Below, piece by piece: positions 1 to 12,008 of a stretch of DNA of 64,000 bases. The stretch's first letter is position 1; each line of letters starts with the position of its first letter. A program made the translations under genes and the position numbers. Source of the stretch: Rotaria macrura (taxonomy: Eukaryota; Rotifera; Eurotatoria; Philodinida; Philodinidae); contig OENT01000073.1 of the NCBI GenBank assembly GCA_900239685.1, positions 65,959 to 129,958 on the forward strand, read 5' to 3'. The notes under the pieces were generated by a model, which saw nothing but the letters and a program-made list of their open reading frames with translations, searched no databases and was not told the origin of the DNA.

Positions 1-170
1 ACCCTGTTTATATACTCATTGGTAGAAATATTTTCGCAGCAAAAGAAGCTGTTCACATTTTTACAACCGAAAAACAATATTTACTCTTCACGAATGATAC
101 AAGATTTTTCTTCATCCATGTCTTTGGATTTGAATCATTGCTAATATTTGTTCTGTTGTCTTACTATTAG

Positions 171-1063
171 GATGTTAATATAATTAGCATTGGAACAAGC
201 CGTGCACCATTTTTTCAACGTTTTTCGAACGATAATTCGTCTCCAAGAAAGAAGAATTTCGGTACTGATTTTAATACTGAATCATCAACAGCATCTGCAT
301 TTGATTTCGGTGGTGTTGGATCATCGAGATTCTCAGAGAAATCATTTAAATTCAATGAAAATCAAAAGCGTTCTACTGAAGATAATTCGTTATTTTCAAG
401 AAAGCCACAAACAGCTTATGATCAAACAAGAGAATTAGGTTCTGTAAAACGATGGGCAACGGAAAGAGGCTTTGGTTTTATTCGTCGACAGAATAGTGGC
501 TCAGATCTTTTTTGTCATGTACGAAGTCTTAAAGATGGTGTACGAGAACTTGAACCAGTAAGTTTTCCATAATTTTAAATATTAACATTAGTTCAATTAC
601 ATTCTATCGTAGGGTCAAACAGTTGAATATAGTATTCATCAGACTGAGAAAGGTGAAGAAGCACGTGATGTTACTATTGTAGACGATGACAATCTTGGAA
701 GTCAGAGACAAGATACAATGTCTACTACAACTACTGGTGTACGTCAGAAAGGCACTGTCAAAAAGTAGGCTTTCATAAAATTTTTAGTTCGTTCGTTTTA
801 TTTCAAGAAATCGTTTTAGATGGATCGAAGAACGAGGCTTTGGATTTCTTCAACCAGAAAATGGCGGATCTGATATATTCGTACATGTTCGTAATTTAAG
901 CGATGATATTCAGTCATTAGAAGAAGGACAAATAGTTGAATATGATATGTCAAAAAGTGACAAAGGTGTAGTAGCACAAAATGTATCTGTTGTTAATGCC
1001 GCTAAGAATGAAAAAAACGAAACAATAGAAAATGTAACTTTTCCTAATGATACATTGAAATAA
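171..1063 (+). CDS. Tandem cold-shock-domain RNA-binding protein (5' end unresolved)
   Basis: Three exons are visible: 171-557, 613-764 and 820-1063, giving 260 residues. The first begins after an acceptor (ttactattAG, ends 170), so the start codon lies in an exon not seen here. The N-terminal ~95 residues are Ser/Asn/Lys-rich and look disordered. Two cold-shock domains follow. The first has GFGFI and DLFCHV and the second GFGFL and DIFVHV, which are the RNP1 and RNP2 nucleic-acid-binding motifs. Each domain starts with V-K-(R/K)-W. Introns 1 and 2 are about 55 bp, and the second splits the K-K-W of domain 2. The stop is TAA at 1061-1063 and an AATAAA lies at 1081. Cold-shock domains bind single-stranded RNA or DNA; a role in mRNA regulation is family inference. 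Orthology to a particular animal Y-box or CSDE1 protein was not established. Confidence 0.85.
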
Positions 1064-1207
1064 ATTGTTTTGATAAATTCAATAAATTTCGATAAGAAAA
1101 TAAAACAAAAGATAGAAGAATTTTAGTATATTATTGCTGTTTGCCATTTTGTTCGTTTGCTTGTTTTTTTTGTTGAAGAAAAAAATAAAATAAAAAAAAA
1201 TAACACT

Positions 1208-1783
1208 ATGAAAAACAATCGTACATTAATTAAAGATGCACAAAATCTATCATCATCCGATCTTTCCAAATTCATTGTTAATTCAAATGAACATATATCA
1301 AATAATTATCAAATTGAAATATATCAAGCTTCACAATTAATTGACGACTTTAAAAAACAAATTATTGAATTATTCGAAATGAACATGAAAACTATGTATG
1401 AACAATCAAATAATAGCTATAATCCAAATGAAAAAGAACGGGAACTATTTTCGGATCAATCACGATATTTACTTATTTTATTATCCAATGAATTAGTAGC
1501 ATTTGCACATTTTCGTTTTGATATGGATTATGGTAGTCGGGTTTTATATTTATATGAATTACAAGTCAATAGCAATTATCAACGACAAGGTCTTGGTCTA
1601 TGGATAGTTGATCAAATGAAAAGATTTTGTCTAAAAACACAAATGTCAAAAATTGTTTTAACCGTTTACAAAGTCAATCAACAAGCTATTGATTTTTATA
1701 TGAAAAAATGTCAATTTCAAATTGATGTTACCAATCCAACTGATGATAATGTTGATTATGTTATACTCTCTTGTATTCTATGA
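1208..1783 (+). CDS. NAA40: N-alpha-acetyltransferase 40 (NatD), histone H4/H2A N-terminal acetyltransferase
   Basis: Single-exon ORF of 191 residues from the ATG at 1208. The frame is open further upstream (to 1157), but that part is translated A/T-rich leader and has no ATG. GNAT fold. The acetyl-CoA pyrophosphate-binding loop is R-Q-G-L-G-L (Q/RxxGxG/A), preceded by a YELQV strand. Segments resembling animal NAA40 include NMKTMYEQS, FAHFRFD, VLYLYELQV, TQMSKIVLTVYK and QFQID. The enzyme acetylates the N-terminal serine of histones H4 and H2A. The long basic and C-terminal tails of vertebrate NAA40 are shorter or absent here. It lies 145 bp downstream of the cold-shock gene on the same strand, with no sign of a shared transcript. 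Family assignment rests on recalled similarity and is strong. Confidence 0.88.
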   Translation: MKNNRTLIKDAQNLSSSDLSKFIVNSNEHISNNYQIEIYQASQLIDDFKKQIIELFEMNMKTMYEQSNNSYNPNEKERELFSDQSRYLLILLSNELVAFAHFRFDMDYGSRVLYLYELQVNSNYQRQGLGLWIVDQMKRFCLKTQMSKIVLTVYKVNQQAIDFYMKKCQFQIDVTNPTDDNVDYVILSCIL

Positions 1784-4577
1784 TTCTATTTACATAGTAC
1801 GATAAAATTTTATTCATGCTTATTTTATTAATCATAAGAAACGTTGAATTTATATATGTATACATACTAATGCATTGCTTATGAAGTGTTTACTAACTAG
1901 AGAACTGATGAAAAGAAATAGATGATGCTTGAGAACAATTTTTAATTCATTGAAAACGATCAGTAACAATTGAGGTCAAGAGAATAACGTCCTTCTAACG
2001 GATAAGTTTGATTTTAAGAAATTTCAAGTCTTACTTGAGAAAAATTATTGTTTGAATAATGCATTCATAACGGTAATTTTGTTTCTCGATAGAAAAGACT
2101 ATTTGGAAATGAATGCATGCTTGTAGACTACTGAATAATACCTCAGATAAAATCAATCGTAAAACTTCGTCACATCATTTTAAACAATGCAATTCATATT
2201 ATCAGGTGTTCGAGAAAGAATGAATCTCTCAGTATATTAATAATATATCCGTCGATTCTTAATCATTTAAGATGAATTTTTTACGAAATAATTCTACAGG
2301 GAATTTTCTACAAAACTGTATCAAAATGTTTTAACATAAAAGGTAGTCATGAAAAATTCTAGATTAAACACTGTAAGATCCCTAAATGACGAATTTTCTT
2401 AGAGGATTAATTTCATTTTTATTATTTTACTTGTCTAACATGCGACGTATACTCCGAAATCTAATAAGCCATTATGAAGCTCTTGAAAAACGTTTTCTAC
2501 ATGATTGCTCATATTTCTATTCAATGGTTTAACTTTTCGTAAAGTCAATTTTTTCGTTTATATATATTTATTTCGAATTTATGGCAAAACTTTGACATCA
2601 TTTTACGCTACTTCTGTATCTAGGTTCTAAACTAACAGTTTAAAATTAAAGATTCTTGTTATTTTCAAGGCAAATGATTTATCTGCCCGACCTACCATAC
2701 ATTTGTTGATTTGTCAAAAATATCGAGAGATAGAACCAAATCTGATGATTTAATGCCATTCTATAAGATATGACATCACTTGAACAGTGCCAACTTATAC
2801 AAAAACTTTTCACTAAAGAAAAGACACTTGAGAATATTGAAAAACAAACAGGAGAGTAGTGAGTAAGCAACTGTCCTGTCAGTTCAGAAAGGTAATTCAT
2901 TGTTTGAAAAATTACGATAACAAAATATCTTACGCTGTTTATTCCTTGATGTTTTATGGGTATTTTAAATATTAGCACATTTTTATTTTAGAGAATCGAA
3001 TGAAAAATCGTTTCATAAAAAGCACATCGTAATCGATTGAGCATTGACCGAGATATTGTTAAAATACGAAAAAGTTCATTCTTTCCAGGACACCTGCTGA
3101 CACTTAATCATGAACAAAGAAATTTCGAAATTTTTGGTATTATTCAACAAATAACTGTTTAGTTTCATGTTTTCAATCTAATTGAATAATGATACGTTCA
3201 ACTTAAATATTGAACTTTTTCCGTCGCTTAGATCAATCTTTGAATTTCTGCAGCCTTATTAACTTCTCTATATGACTTCATAAAATGATTTCTGACTTTC
3301 GTTTTAAATTTCAAATACTTAAAAAACACTTCGATTTAGATTTTATTTATTTTTTTTTAGGTGTACAAATATGACAAAAATATTTAAATTTATACTAGCA
3401 CTTCAAAACAATATTTTGAAAAAAATTAGAAGAACAATTTTATGGATTCATCTACAGTCAATAGTTCGAATTGCTATCTGATGGAACTAAGACTAGTGTT
3501 AGTATGAATTAAATTCAAGATAGAACAAAAGAAACGTATGACTCGATAAAAATGAGAAATCGTAATTCGTCACACGTATATATGAAAAGGAAAACTTACC
3601 AATAAAGTTAATTACTTAGACCTAGTACAATAGCGCACTCTAACTTGAAGTATTATCTATTCGTTAATACTTTCGTGTTAGAGAAAATCATTATCATTGT
3701 AGTTTTCTTTTTCTTTCACTGAACTTACAACTCGATATCAGTTGCTATAGACTATCAATCATGACATGCTATGTCATTAAAACATAGAGTGATACTCGTA
3801 GTCAATGTAAATTACTTTTGTTTATAGCCATATATCATACAAGTCATAGATGGACATATTATCTAAATATGATGAGATGATTTTCAACATTTGAAATAAA
3901 ATTTTCCTTTTTGTTGATCCTACCTGTCATTTTGAATATTTCAAAAATTTGTCTCATTCGTGCCAAACAACAATCAAATTGATTACATGTTTTATTGCGT
4001 AACAAAAATCATGTTTAGATTTGGCAATCGAATCAATGAAAATGACTTCTATTAAAAACAAAACAAACTTTCAATTACAACTCTAACGATGTATATTGTC
4101 TATCATTAGAACAAAAGCCTATTGATTGATCCAACAGTAATAAGTAAATTTTCGTTTATAAAGTCAAACAATGAACAGAAGTATTTTATTCTTTTCATCA
4201 TCTATGAATATATATATATATATATGTGAGTGTGTGTGTATTGTTGTAATTTCTCGATTAACAATAATCGATTATACTGTCATCATAGCTTTGTTCGTAG
4301 ACAATGAACGAACATCAATATTTACTTCATGATATGTATTTAATCACAATCATTAACCGAGTAAAATAGACGAATTTTTCTTCACAATAATGATAATAGC
4401 TTATGGATAAAGTTCTAATCGTCTTATGAATGTATATATTGAGTGAGAAAAGAGAACAAGAACGATTAAAAAACTGTTCGATTTAATCGAACTTCTATTA
4501 TTGTTAGTGAAACATTAGAAAAAAAATCCATTACTATAGTAGAATAGAAATAGTTGATCTTTCTTGTAGATTTATTC
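1784..4577. other. Intergenic stretch without recognisable genes
   Basis: About 2.8 kb of AT-rich sequence. Only short ORFs are present; the longest, on the minus strand at 2679-2978, has no start context, no family resemblance and skewed composition. A compound (AT)n/(GT)n microsatellite lies at about 4208-4240. No convincing exon chain, RNA gene or transposon end was found. Confidence 0.5.
4208..4240. repeat. (AT)n(GT)n microsatellite
   Basis: Uninterrupted AT dinucleotides run directly into a short GT tract. Confidence 0.85.
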
Positions 4578-5668
4578 ATGATTTTCAAACATAGATTTGT
4601 TCTTTTTCTTCTCATTTGTATACAATCATCATTTTCATCGGAAGTAATTAATATTGTCTTTACTGTAAAAAATCTTGCAAAAAATGAACACTTACAATTG
4701 AATTTTGTTACCTTGATTACTTCATTATTTCAACATACATCTATAGACAAACTTCGTTTGCATGTTATTGGTGATTCTGATAGTCATCATTTTGTTGATC
4801 AAACTCTTCGAAGTCTTCATTATAATCATCAAGTAATCAACAAAAAAAAATAAATAATCTATCGAAAAACCTCGATCATTTTATTTTATTTCTTAAGATA
4901 AATAAACTTAACATCAATGATTTAACTTCAACATATGAAACATCTATCTCATCATTAATTAAACATTTCTCATCTGATCATACATATTATAAGGATCCTC
5001 TATTTTTTCTATCACCATTTTTACATCGAATTTTACCCGAAAATATTTCTCATGTGATTATGCTCGATATTGATCTTCGATTTGACGACGATATAAAAAA
5101 ACTTTATAAATTATTCGATCAATTTAATCAAAGTCAAATATTAGGTATAATATACGAAACAAACGTTCAAACTGTCTCTATTCGTTTATTTTTCTATCAT
5201 TCAGGAATCGCTCGTGAAAATCAACCTGTCTATCGACATCTTCTTTGGTCATATCGTCAAGCAAATCCACAGACGAATATTGGTAATCCACCACCAAATG
5301 GTATAACAGGTTTCAATAGTGGTGTTCTATTACTTAATCTCGATAAAATTCGTCAATCAATTCTATTCAATAATTATTTAGAAGATTCATCTCTTATTGA
5401 ACAACTTATTGATAAATATCATTTTAAACATTCACATTTAGGCGATCAAGATTTTTATACATTGTTAAGTTTTGAACACAATGACTTATTCTTTATTTTA
5501 CCATGCTATTGGAATCGACAATTATGTACATGGTGGAAAGGCAAAGGTTATGATGATGTGTGGGAAAATTATTTTAATTGTAACAACGAACAAAATATTA
5601 GTTTATACCATGGAAATTGCAATACACACATACCAAAAAGAACAATCGATGCAAAACTTGAACTTTGA
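4578..5668 (+). CDS. XXYLT1: Xyloside xylosyltransferase 1-like glycosyltransferase
   Basis: Exons 4578-4832, 4898-5144 and 5205-5668 encode 321 residues. The ATG at 4578 opens a hydrophobic segment (residues ~6-20) suited to a signal anchor, as expected of an ER type II membrane enzyme. GT8-like catalytic domain: a D-I-D metal-binding motif in the stretch MLDIDLRF, then QPVYRHLLW, NPPPNGITGFNSGV, YHF..HLGDQDF, NRQLCTWW and YHGNCNT. All of these recall animal XXYLT1, which adds the second xylose to O-glucosylated EGF repeats of Notch-type proteins. The second intron (5145-5204, 60 bp, gtataa...cattcag) is a multiple of three without a stop. It interrupts the conserved ILG-IARENQPVY and must be removed; otherwise about 20 extra residues appear. 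The length is somewhat shorter than the human protein because of a shorter N-terminal stem. Confidence 0.9.
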
Positions 5669-5880
5669 AGAAGAAAAAAAAAAGAGAATGCTACTGTCTC
5701 GATGTGTTTTTTTTTGTTGTTCCTATGGTTGAGAAGGAAAAGAAAAATAAAAAAAAATTGAAAGTAATAGTGCCTCACAACTGTGAGGTAAGAAGTAAAA
5801 CAAAAAAAATTTGAATTACTTTGTAGCTGTTAGCAACGACTATAGTGTGTAAAGTTAAATTTCTATCAATACTAAAATAA

Positions 5881-6953
5881 ATGGTAAGTTGCATGTGTGA
5901 CATGTAAAAATAGATACGAATACTAGTATTTTAGGAAGACGCAGCAAGTTCACAATTAGATGATAACCTTGACAATGAACAGATTGAACAGGAGATGCGT
6001 AAGGCACATAATACTCTCGTATGCATACAACAAACTATTATCGTTGACGGTTTTTCTTCTTCTTTTTATTAGAAGAATTAAATGAAATATTTTCAAAATT
6101 TAAAGACGATCCTGATAATGATTTTATTAATGTAAGTCGATTAACTCAAATTTTACAAGCGTTAGGACGAAATCCGTCATTGAGAGATGCGGAATCAAAA
6201 ATAAGCGAACTGGAAGATGCAGGTAAGATCAACGTTCTTATTCAACTAGATGCTGTTTTGATTAACATCAAAAAATCAGAATTCACACATATTCGATGAA
6301 GTCGATTCAGAGCGAAAGAAATCGTTCGTCGATGTTCTTCATTTCATTTTCTAAAAATAGAACTCTTCTCTCGACTTCTGTCACATTTCCGCGTGACTTA
6401 CAACATTTGCCGATCGACAAAACCCTTTCTAAATAATAGTACTTCACTTTTCATTAGAGTAAATTTCTTTTTGCAAGACATTTTATGATGTTGAACTGGC
6501 TTAGAATAAAAAATTTATCATTTCACTTATATCATAAGTTGTAACAAGCAATTATGAAATGATCTATCATATTGAACAATGATGAAAACGTGGTTCGTTT
6601 TAATTTCTTTTTCTAGGTAAAACCGATTTAACATTTGACGATGTTTTACAACTACTCGACGAACCATGGACAATAGTTAACAATGATCCTAATAGTCTTC
6701 GTCAAGCATTAGAGAAATTCGATTCAACACAAGAAGGTTTTATTGACGTCGACAAATTTCGTACAATTATGACTACGCTTGGCGAACCGTTAACCGACGA
6801 CGAACTAGAGGATCTTATTCAATTAGGTTTAAATGATGAACAAACAAAAATCAGCATCGACTGTAAGTATTGTAATTCGTTGTTTATTCAATTTTTCTTT
6901 TGTTTGTTAATTTTTTAGATTTACTTGATCAATTACTTGGCACTACTGCATAA
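5881..6953 (+). CDS. Myosin essential light chain-like EF-hand protein
   Basis: Proposed exons: 5881-5883 (just the ATG), 5935-5998, 6073-6222, 6617-6862 and 6919-6953, giving 165 residues. All junctions are GT-AG and in phase. The exon 2 donor is taken at ATGC|gtaagg (5999) because the more 3' gtatgc donor would put a stop in exon 3. The product has an acidic N-terminus, then two helix-loop-helix halves. LTQILQALGRNPS closely matches the QALGQNP signature of essential light chains, and FRTIMTTLGEPLTDDELEDLI matches their C-terminal lobe. The EF-hand loops (DPDNDFINVSRL, DSTQEGFIDVDKF) are degenerate, so strong calcium binding is doubtful, as is usual for essential light chains. The likely role is binding the first IQ motif of a myosin heavy chain. 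A divergent calmodulin-like protein is the alternative. The ATG-only first exon is the weakest part of the model. Confidence 0.75.
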
Positions 6954-7160
6954 TCATATATTATATCATTTTGCTTTTTTCTTTTTTCTTTCTTTCTTCT
7001 CTCATTATATATCTAATGTGATAACAAAATGAAAAGAACAAAAAACAGCAACAACAAAAATATAAATAACAGTATCTGGCCTTGAGCAGCATTTTGAAAA
7101 AAAGAATTCAAGCAACTGAAAGAGAGCGCAGAAATAAAAGAAAAGAGAAGAGAAAGCACA

Positions 7161-10100
7161 CTATACATCATGGGATAATTGTCTATGAATACCATTAGGT
7201 TTTTCATCAGTTTTGAGAAAACTTGTGGTATTTTTCAGTGGACATAAATAATAGAAGTCAGATTGAAATTCATCTGGCACGATGGATGTTGGTGTGTGAT
7301 TATCATTAGGATCGGTTTCTGTTTCTTGATGATTTATAGTCGTATTTGATTCTTCGTTTGTCCAAGGATATGCTAATATTTCCTTTAAAATTGTGTGACT
7401 TTGATCATCAAAATTTGACAACGGAGGAGAACTCAGAGATTGTGATGAACGATTTAAATGAACTTGATAACGAATACCATTGGTCAATGGCCATGAGGCG
7501 GATATGAGACCGATTGAACTTGTTGAATCAGCTGAGGTAGTCGTTGTTAAACTCGATATAGAAAACTAAAAAAGATACGTAGAAAATAAAAATGAAATGA
7601 ATTCTTACAATCTATTTTAATTATAATTTGAACAACAATCAAAAGTATTAAATCTAACCTGTTCAGCACGTAATAATTCGCCAACATGATCTTCGCTTGA
7701 ACAACTTGATGCATTTTCATGTTTCCACTGAAGAATAAGGAAGAATTCAAAAGAAAAATATATTGTTATTATTATATTTTACTAAATGATTGTCTAACCT
7801 GTGGATTATTCGGAGATAAATTAAATGATTCTAATTCAGAATACCAATCAAGTTCTTCATCAGCTTGTAGACGATGTAGATCTTCTTCACGCATAATACT
7901 ATCACAACTACTAACTTTTTTGATTCGGTTTCTACATATATCAGCATCATTATCATCCTCGTCGTCATCGTCGTTGTCATCATCGTCGTCGTCGTCAAAC
8001 GATTGAAATCTATTATCATCGAAATAACATGTACTGTTTCCAATGTCATCGTAGTTATCATCCAACCAAGCACGTAATTGTGAATCGGAACCATATGTTG
8101 TTAACATATAGAATTCCATTGAATAATCACGTATAGTATCTAAATGGTATACATTGTGATTGATTTCATTATCTTTCGAACAAAGCTTTTGATAAATGTC
8201 AGAATCGGATAATATTCGACGATAAAACAATATTCGACCCAGACGCCGTGGAAACACCAATCGATGTATAAGAGTATTTTCTTTTCTCACCGTCATCGCT
8301 GGTCGTAATAAAGGTGAAATCGATCGTGATAATGATGATGATGTTGTCTTATTGATTTGACTTTCGTCACTACTTAAATTATCATCGATCAAAAGAAAAT
8401 ATCGTCCATCACCAGCCATTTGAATATCTTCTTGTCGAATAGGGCCATTGTATAAAGCTGGACTTGTAGATATTTCACTTTTCAACGGTGCTACATACGA
8501 TATATTACTTTCACATGATGAACGTATACGTGACCATGATGTGACCGATGATGATGCTGGAAGTTCTTCATTTGATGAACTATTTTGCATAACATCATTG
8601 TTACTCGTGACGATTGATGTATCTAAAGAATAATATGTATTTTGATTTCTTTACTGTTATTTACTAGAAATATAATACTATAATGTCAGTTTTTAATTAG
8701 ACAAGTAAGATAATGATTATATTCATTTTGTCATTGACGTTTTCTTTGTTTAGAACGTGTATTTTATAAGTAAATGTATGAAGAAAAAAAAACAGTGTTG
8801 GTCAAAACGAAAGAAACTAGTAGATGAAATATAATTCGTTATATGTCATTTTCATTTGTCAAAATAAATCAATACATTTATTTAAGCATACTATGTTAAT
8901 TGTTAAATCTTTTCTGATAAAGAGATTCTCATTGAAAATTTTCTTTGAAATTTTTCATAGTATCTCATGTCTTTGTTATTGTCATTGCCTAAGAATGAAA
9001 TAGATACTATTTTTTTTGAAATATGGAACATGTTACAAGTAAAATTTTCATTCAATTGAATAAAACATTCATATGATAACCTTGAGAATAGAATTTATTA
9101 CGTTGGTTTCGAACTTGTTCGAGCTCGAATTTAAAAGTATTGAATATGATAGGCTTCAATTCTTTAAAGAATATATCGAAGATGTGCTAGTCAATGAATG
9201 GAGAAAAGAAAATCGAAATCAGTATCTTATATATTTAGAGCTATAACCGTATTTCAATTAGAGTATTCCATTGAAAATATCATATTACTATTCGATTGGA
9301 TACGACACGTTTAGATCAATCGAGCCGTAGAGTATTTGAGATTCACATATTGATATATTGATAGAGAACGAAAAAATGAAAGAAGAAACTTACTGCCATG
9401 AAGTAATTTTCTTATATGATAATGTTCATTGAGACTATCTTCAGAAATATCATGTGTCATAGCAGAATTAGTCGATGATGCATCATCATGTTGTACAATA
9501 ATTCGATCATCTCGTTTTTGATCGGACGATATTGAACTTGAAGTTGGAAGTACTTCATCACTGTGGAATTCGTATGATACTTTCTCGTCGGACACTGCTG
9601 GTAGTGTGGGTGGTTGTAGAGGAGGTAATACTGGTGGTGATGATGATGATGTTGATGGTGATGGTGATAGTGATGGTGGTTCATTAGTTAAGTGACATGA
9701 GAAAATTTTCAATTCTTGACTACGCACTGGCCGAACTATTTTAACTGAATCTGTTGAAAATAATGAACGTCGAATATTATTCACTATTGGTGGTGGAAAA
9801 ACAATGGTTGATTTTAATGGGAATGTTTGTGTTGGTTTATTATTATAAGTATTATGATTATTGATATGTTTGTCTGCCATTAATGCATCAAGATCAGAAA
9901 CACGCGGCGTTGCTACTGATGATGATGCTGATGATGGTTGAGCAATAGTAGATGTTCGTGTTTTAATATTATTATTAGTTGAAGTATGCGTATGATCCAC
10001 TTTCGTTTTATTAACAATTGTAGGTATGACTCGTGAACGTGTTACTATACCGTTAATATTTCGTAATTTTTCAGGTGATTTTGATACTTGTTGTTGAGGA

Positions 10101-11389
10101 CGAATGGATTTATTTGTTGTTGGAGATGATGAAACTGTTCGTTGAGATGCTGGCGTGAAATTTGATAGGCGAGGTTGAACACGTGGTGAACATTGTTGAA
10201 TAGGTGTTGCTAAAAGTGGTGGTGGTGCCGATGGACGAGAAGGACGAATAGGTGGAGTATTTGCAATCTAAATTGTACAAAGGAAAAGAAAAAAAAATGA
10301 TAATATTAATATTCATGAGATGACTGTTGTAATTTTTTTTTGTTGCTCTCGCACCCTCTCTCTCTCTCGCTCGCCTCCGCTCTCTTTTTGGCTTACACGA
10401 GGAGACCTTGATGTGTATGCTGTTGTCTTTGTCGGTGTATTTTTAACTATAGGTGACGTATGACGAGGTGTTGACACTGTATGTACACGAGAAGAAAATT
10501 GTTGATTTGTTGTGGATGTGTCTACTGTCGATGGCGTTTGCATAGGTAACCTTTCATGATTGCAGTTAACTCGTTGTTGTTGCTTTTGTTTTTGTCGATT
10601 TCTATTTAATGTCATTGGTGTTACTGATGGTGGTGGTAGATGATGTTGATTCACAGGTGAAGAGATTTTCTTGTTGACAATAGTATTATTATTATTATCA
10701 TTCATTCTATGATGTTGTTGAAGAACGTATGTTGTCGAACGTACAGGTGATGATATTGGACGATGTTTATTCATTGTACATACCGTACTATCAACCGGTA
10801 TGACTTGAAGATGTGATGAACGATGTTTATCACGCATTAATACCGGTGGTGTTTTTTCATTATCACCATCAGGTTTATGTGATTCAAAATAGAGTTCGTT
10901 GGTAAGACCTGTCGTTGGTAAGCGAGATCTTAATTTAGTAGTTGCCATCGTCGATGAATAAACACTTGATTGACTTTCACTAATATGTAAGTCTATGAAT
11001 AAAAGAAACAAAACAAAACAAAAATATGAATTATATTTATATTATGAACCTAATTTCTAGAAGTCAAAGATTGATGTGTTTTGTTTTGTTTTGAACCTTA
11101 ACTATTGACCGACAGATGTATCCTTACCCGTGCAACAAAGTGCTCTATAGAAACGTTTTTTATTTCTACGCCTTTTTGATCTTGTTGAAAAAAGTTCTGA
11201 CTGCTGCTGTAATTTCATTTGACGAAGTGCTTCGAAGGCCATTTGTCTTCGTTGTCTACTCATCGCACGAAATTTAAAAGGCGTTGACAAATGTGTTTTA
11301 GTACAGCAATTAGCTAATAAGCTATCACATTCACCATAATAATATTGTATTGACTCGGGTTCATTAATATTATTATCTAGTAGAACCAT
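7161..11389 (-). CDS. Large Ser/Pro/Thr-rich low-complexity protein of unknown function
   Basis: Assembled on the minus strand from six exons with consistent phases: 11389-11128, 10992-10397, 10267-9394, 8622-7799, 7727-7659 and 7565-7161 (stop TAG). The product is 1009 residues and not recognised. The N-terminus (1-87) is compact, with a basic helix RQRRQMAFEALRQMKLQQQ and a second basic cluster TRSKRRRNKKRF. Residues ~88-580 are Ser/Thr/Pro/Gln/Asn-rich with many SSP, TPP and SPR motifs and look disordered. Around residues 680-770 a more ordered block contains RRLGRILFYRRILSDSDIY and YSMEFYMLTTYGSDSQL. This is followed by a nearly pure Asp tract and DEELDWYSELESF. There is no signal peptide or membrane segment. 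The basic N-terminus and many SP/TP sites would suit a cytoskeletal or nuclear scaffold, but that is speculation. Exon structure is fairly secure; the exact start is less so. Confidence 0.7.
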
Positions 11390-11974
11390 GATTCTTTTTG
11401 TTGTTTTGATTTTCTTGACGTGATTTGCCACCTTAGAACAAACTTCCTCGTTTCTATTTCTTCTACTTGTGTAGTAAGAAGAGCGATTCGGCGATGAACG
11501 AATGATCGAGAAGATAATACGTATTCTTAATCTTGATTTATCCCATTTCGGACAACGACCCGAGTGAATGTTTTATTTTTTGTTATTGAACGACAAAAAG
11601 ATCATAATGGATGAAGTGAAGAGAGAAGTCACTGAACACAAAAGACAAACGGCGTATGCGACTAAATGTCCATCAGGGACGACGAGAGAAAAAGAAGTAA
11701 CGAAAAATGACAAGAAGAGAAAGAGCTTTAGTTTTTCTAACCGTTATGACGATAATATGAATAGAATACACGAACAGGCGGGGTTATTAATTAGAATGAA
11801 TAAAAGCTCAAATCTTTGCGTATGAGAGTGTCTATGTATGTATATGCATATATTTATGCCCACGTTCGAATTTTGTTTCTGTACTTTATCAATATGTCAT
11901 TGATGCACAAACACGAATGACTTGTTCGATCTTACGAATGTTTGATATATGAATAAGTACCGCCTAATTCTGAG

Positions 11975-12008
<34 letters not shown>

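Noticed and set aside
2679-2978. 99-residue minus-strand ORF.
   Set aside because: AT-rich low-information translation, no family resemblance, no splice partners.
7831-8094. Alternative-frame ORFs rich in Met/Thr or Ser opposite the poly-Asp tract.
   Set aside because: Shadow frames of the trinucleotide-rich exon of the 7161-11389 gene.
11568-11825. 85-residue plus-strand ORF rich in Lys/Arg upstream of the unknown minus-strand gene.
   Set aside because: Begins in T-rich non-ATG context, has no known motif and lies in the probable promoter region of the opposite-strand gene.
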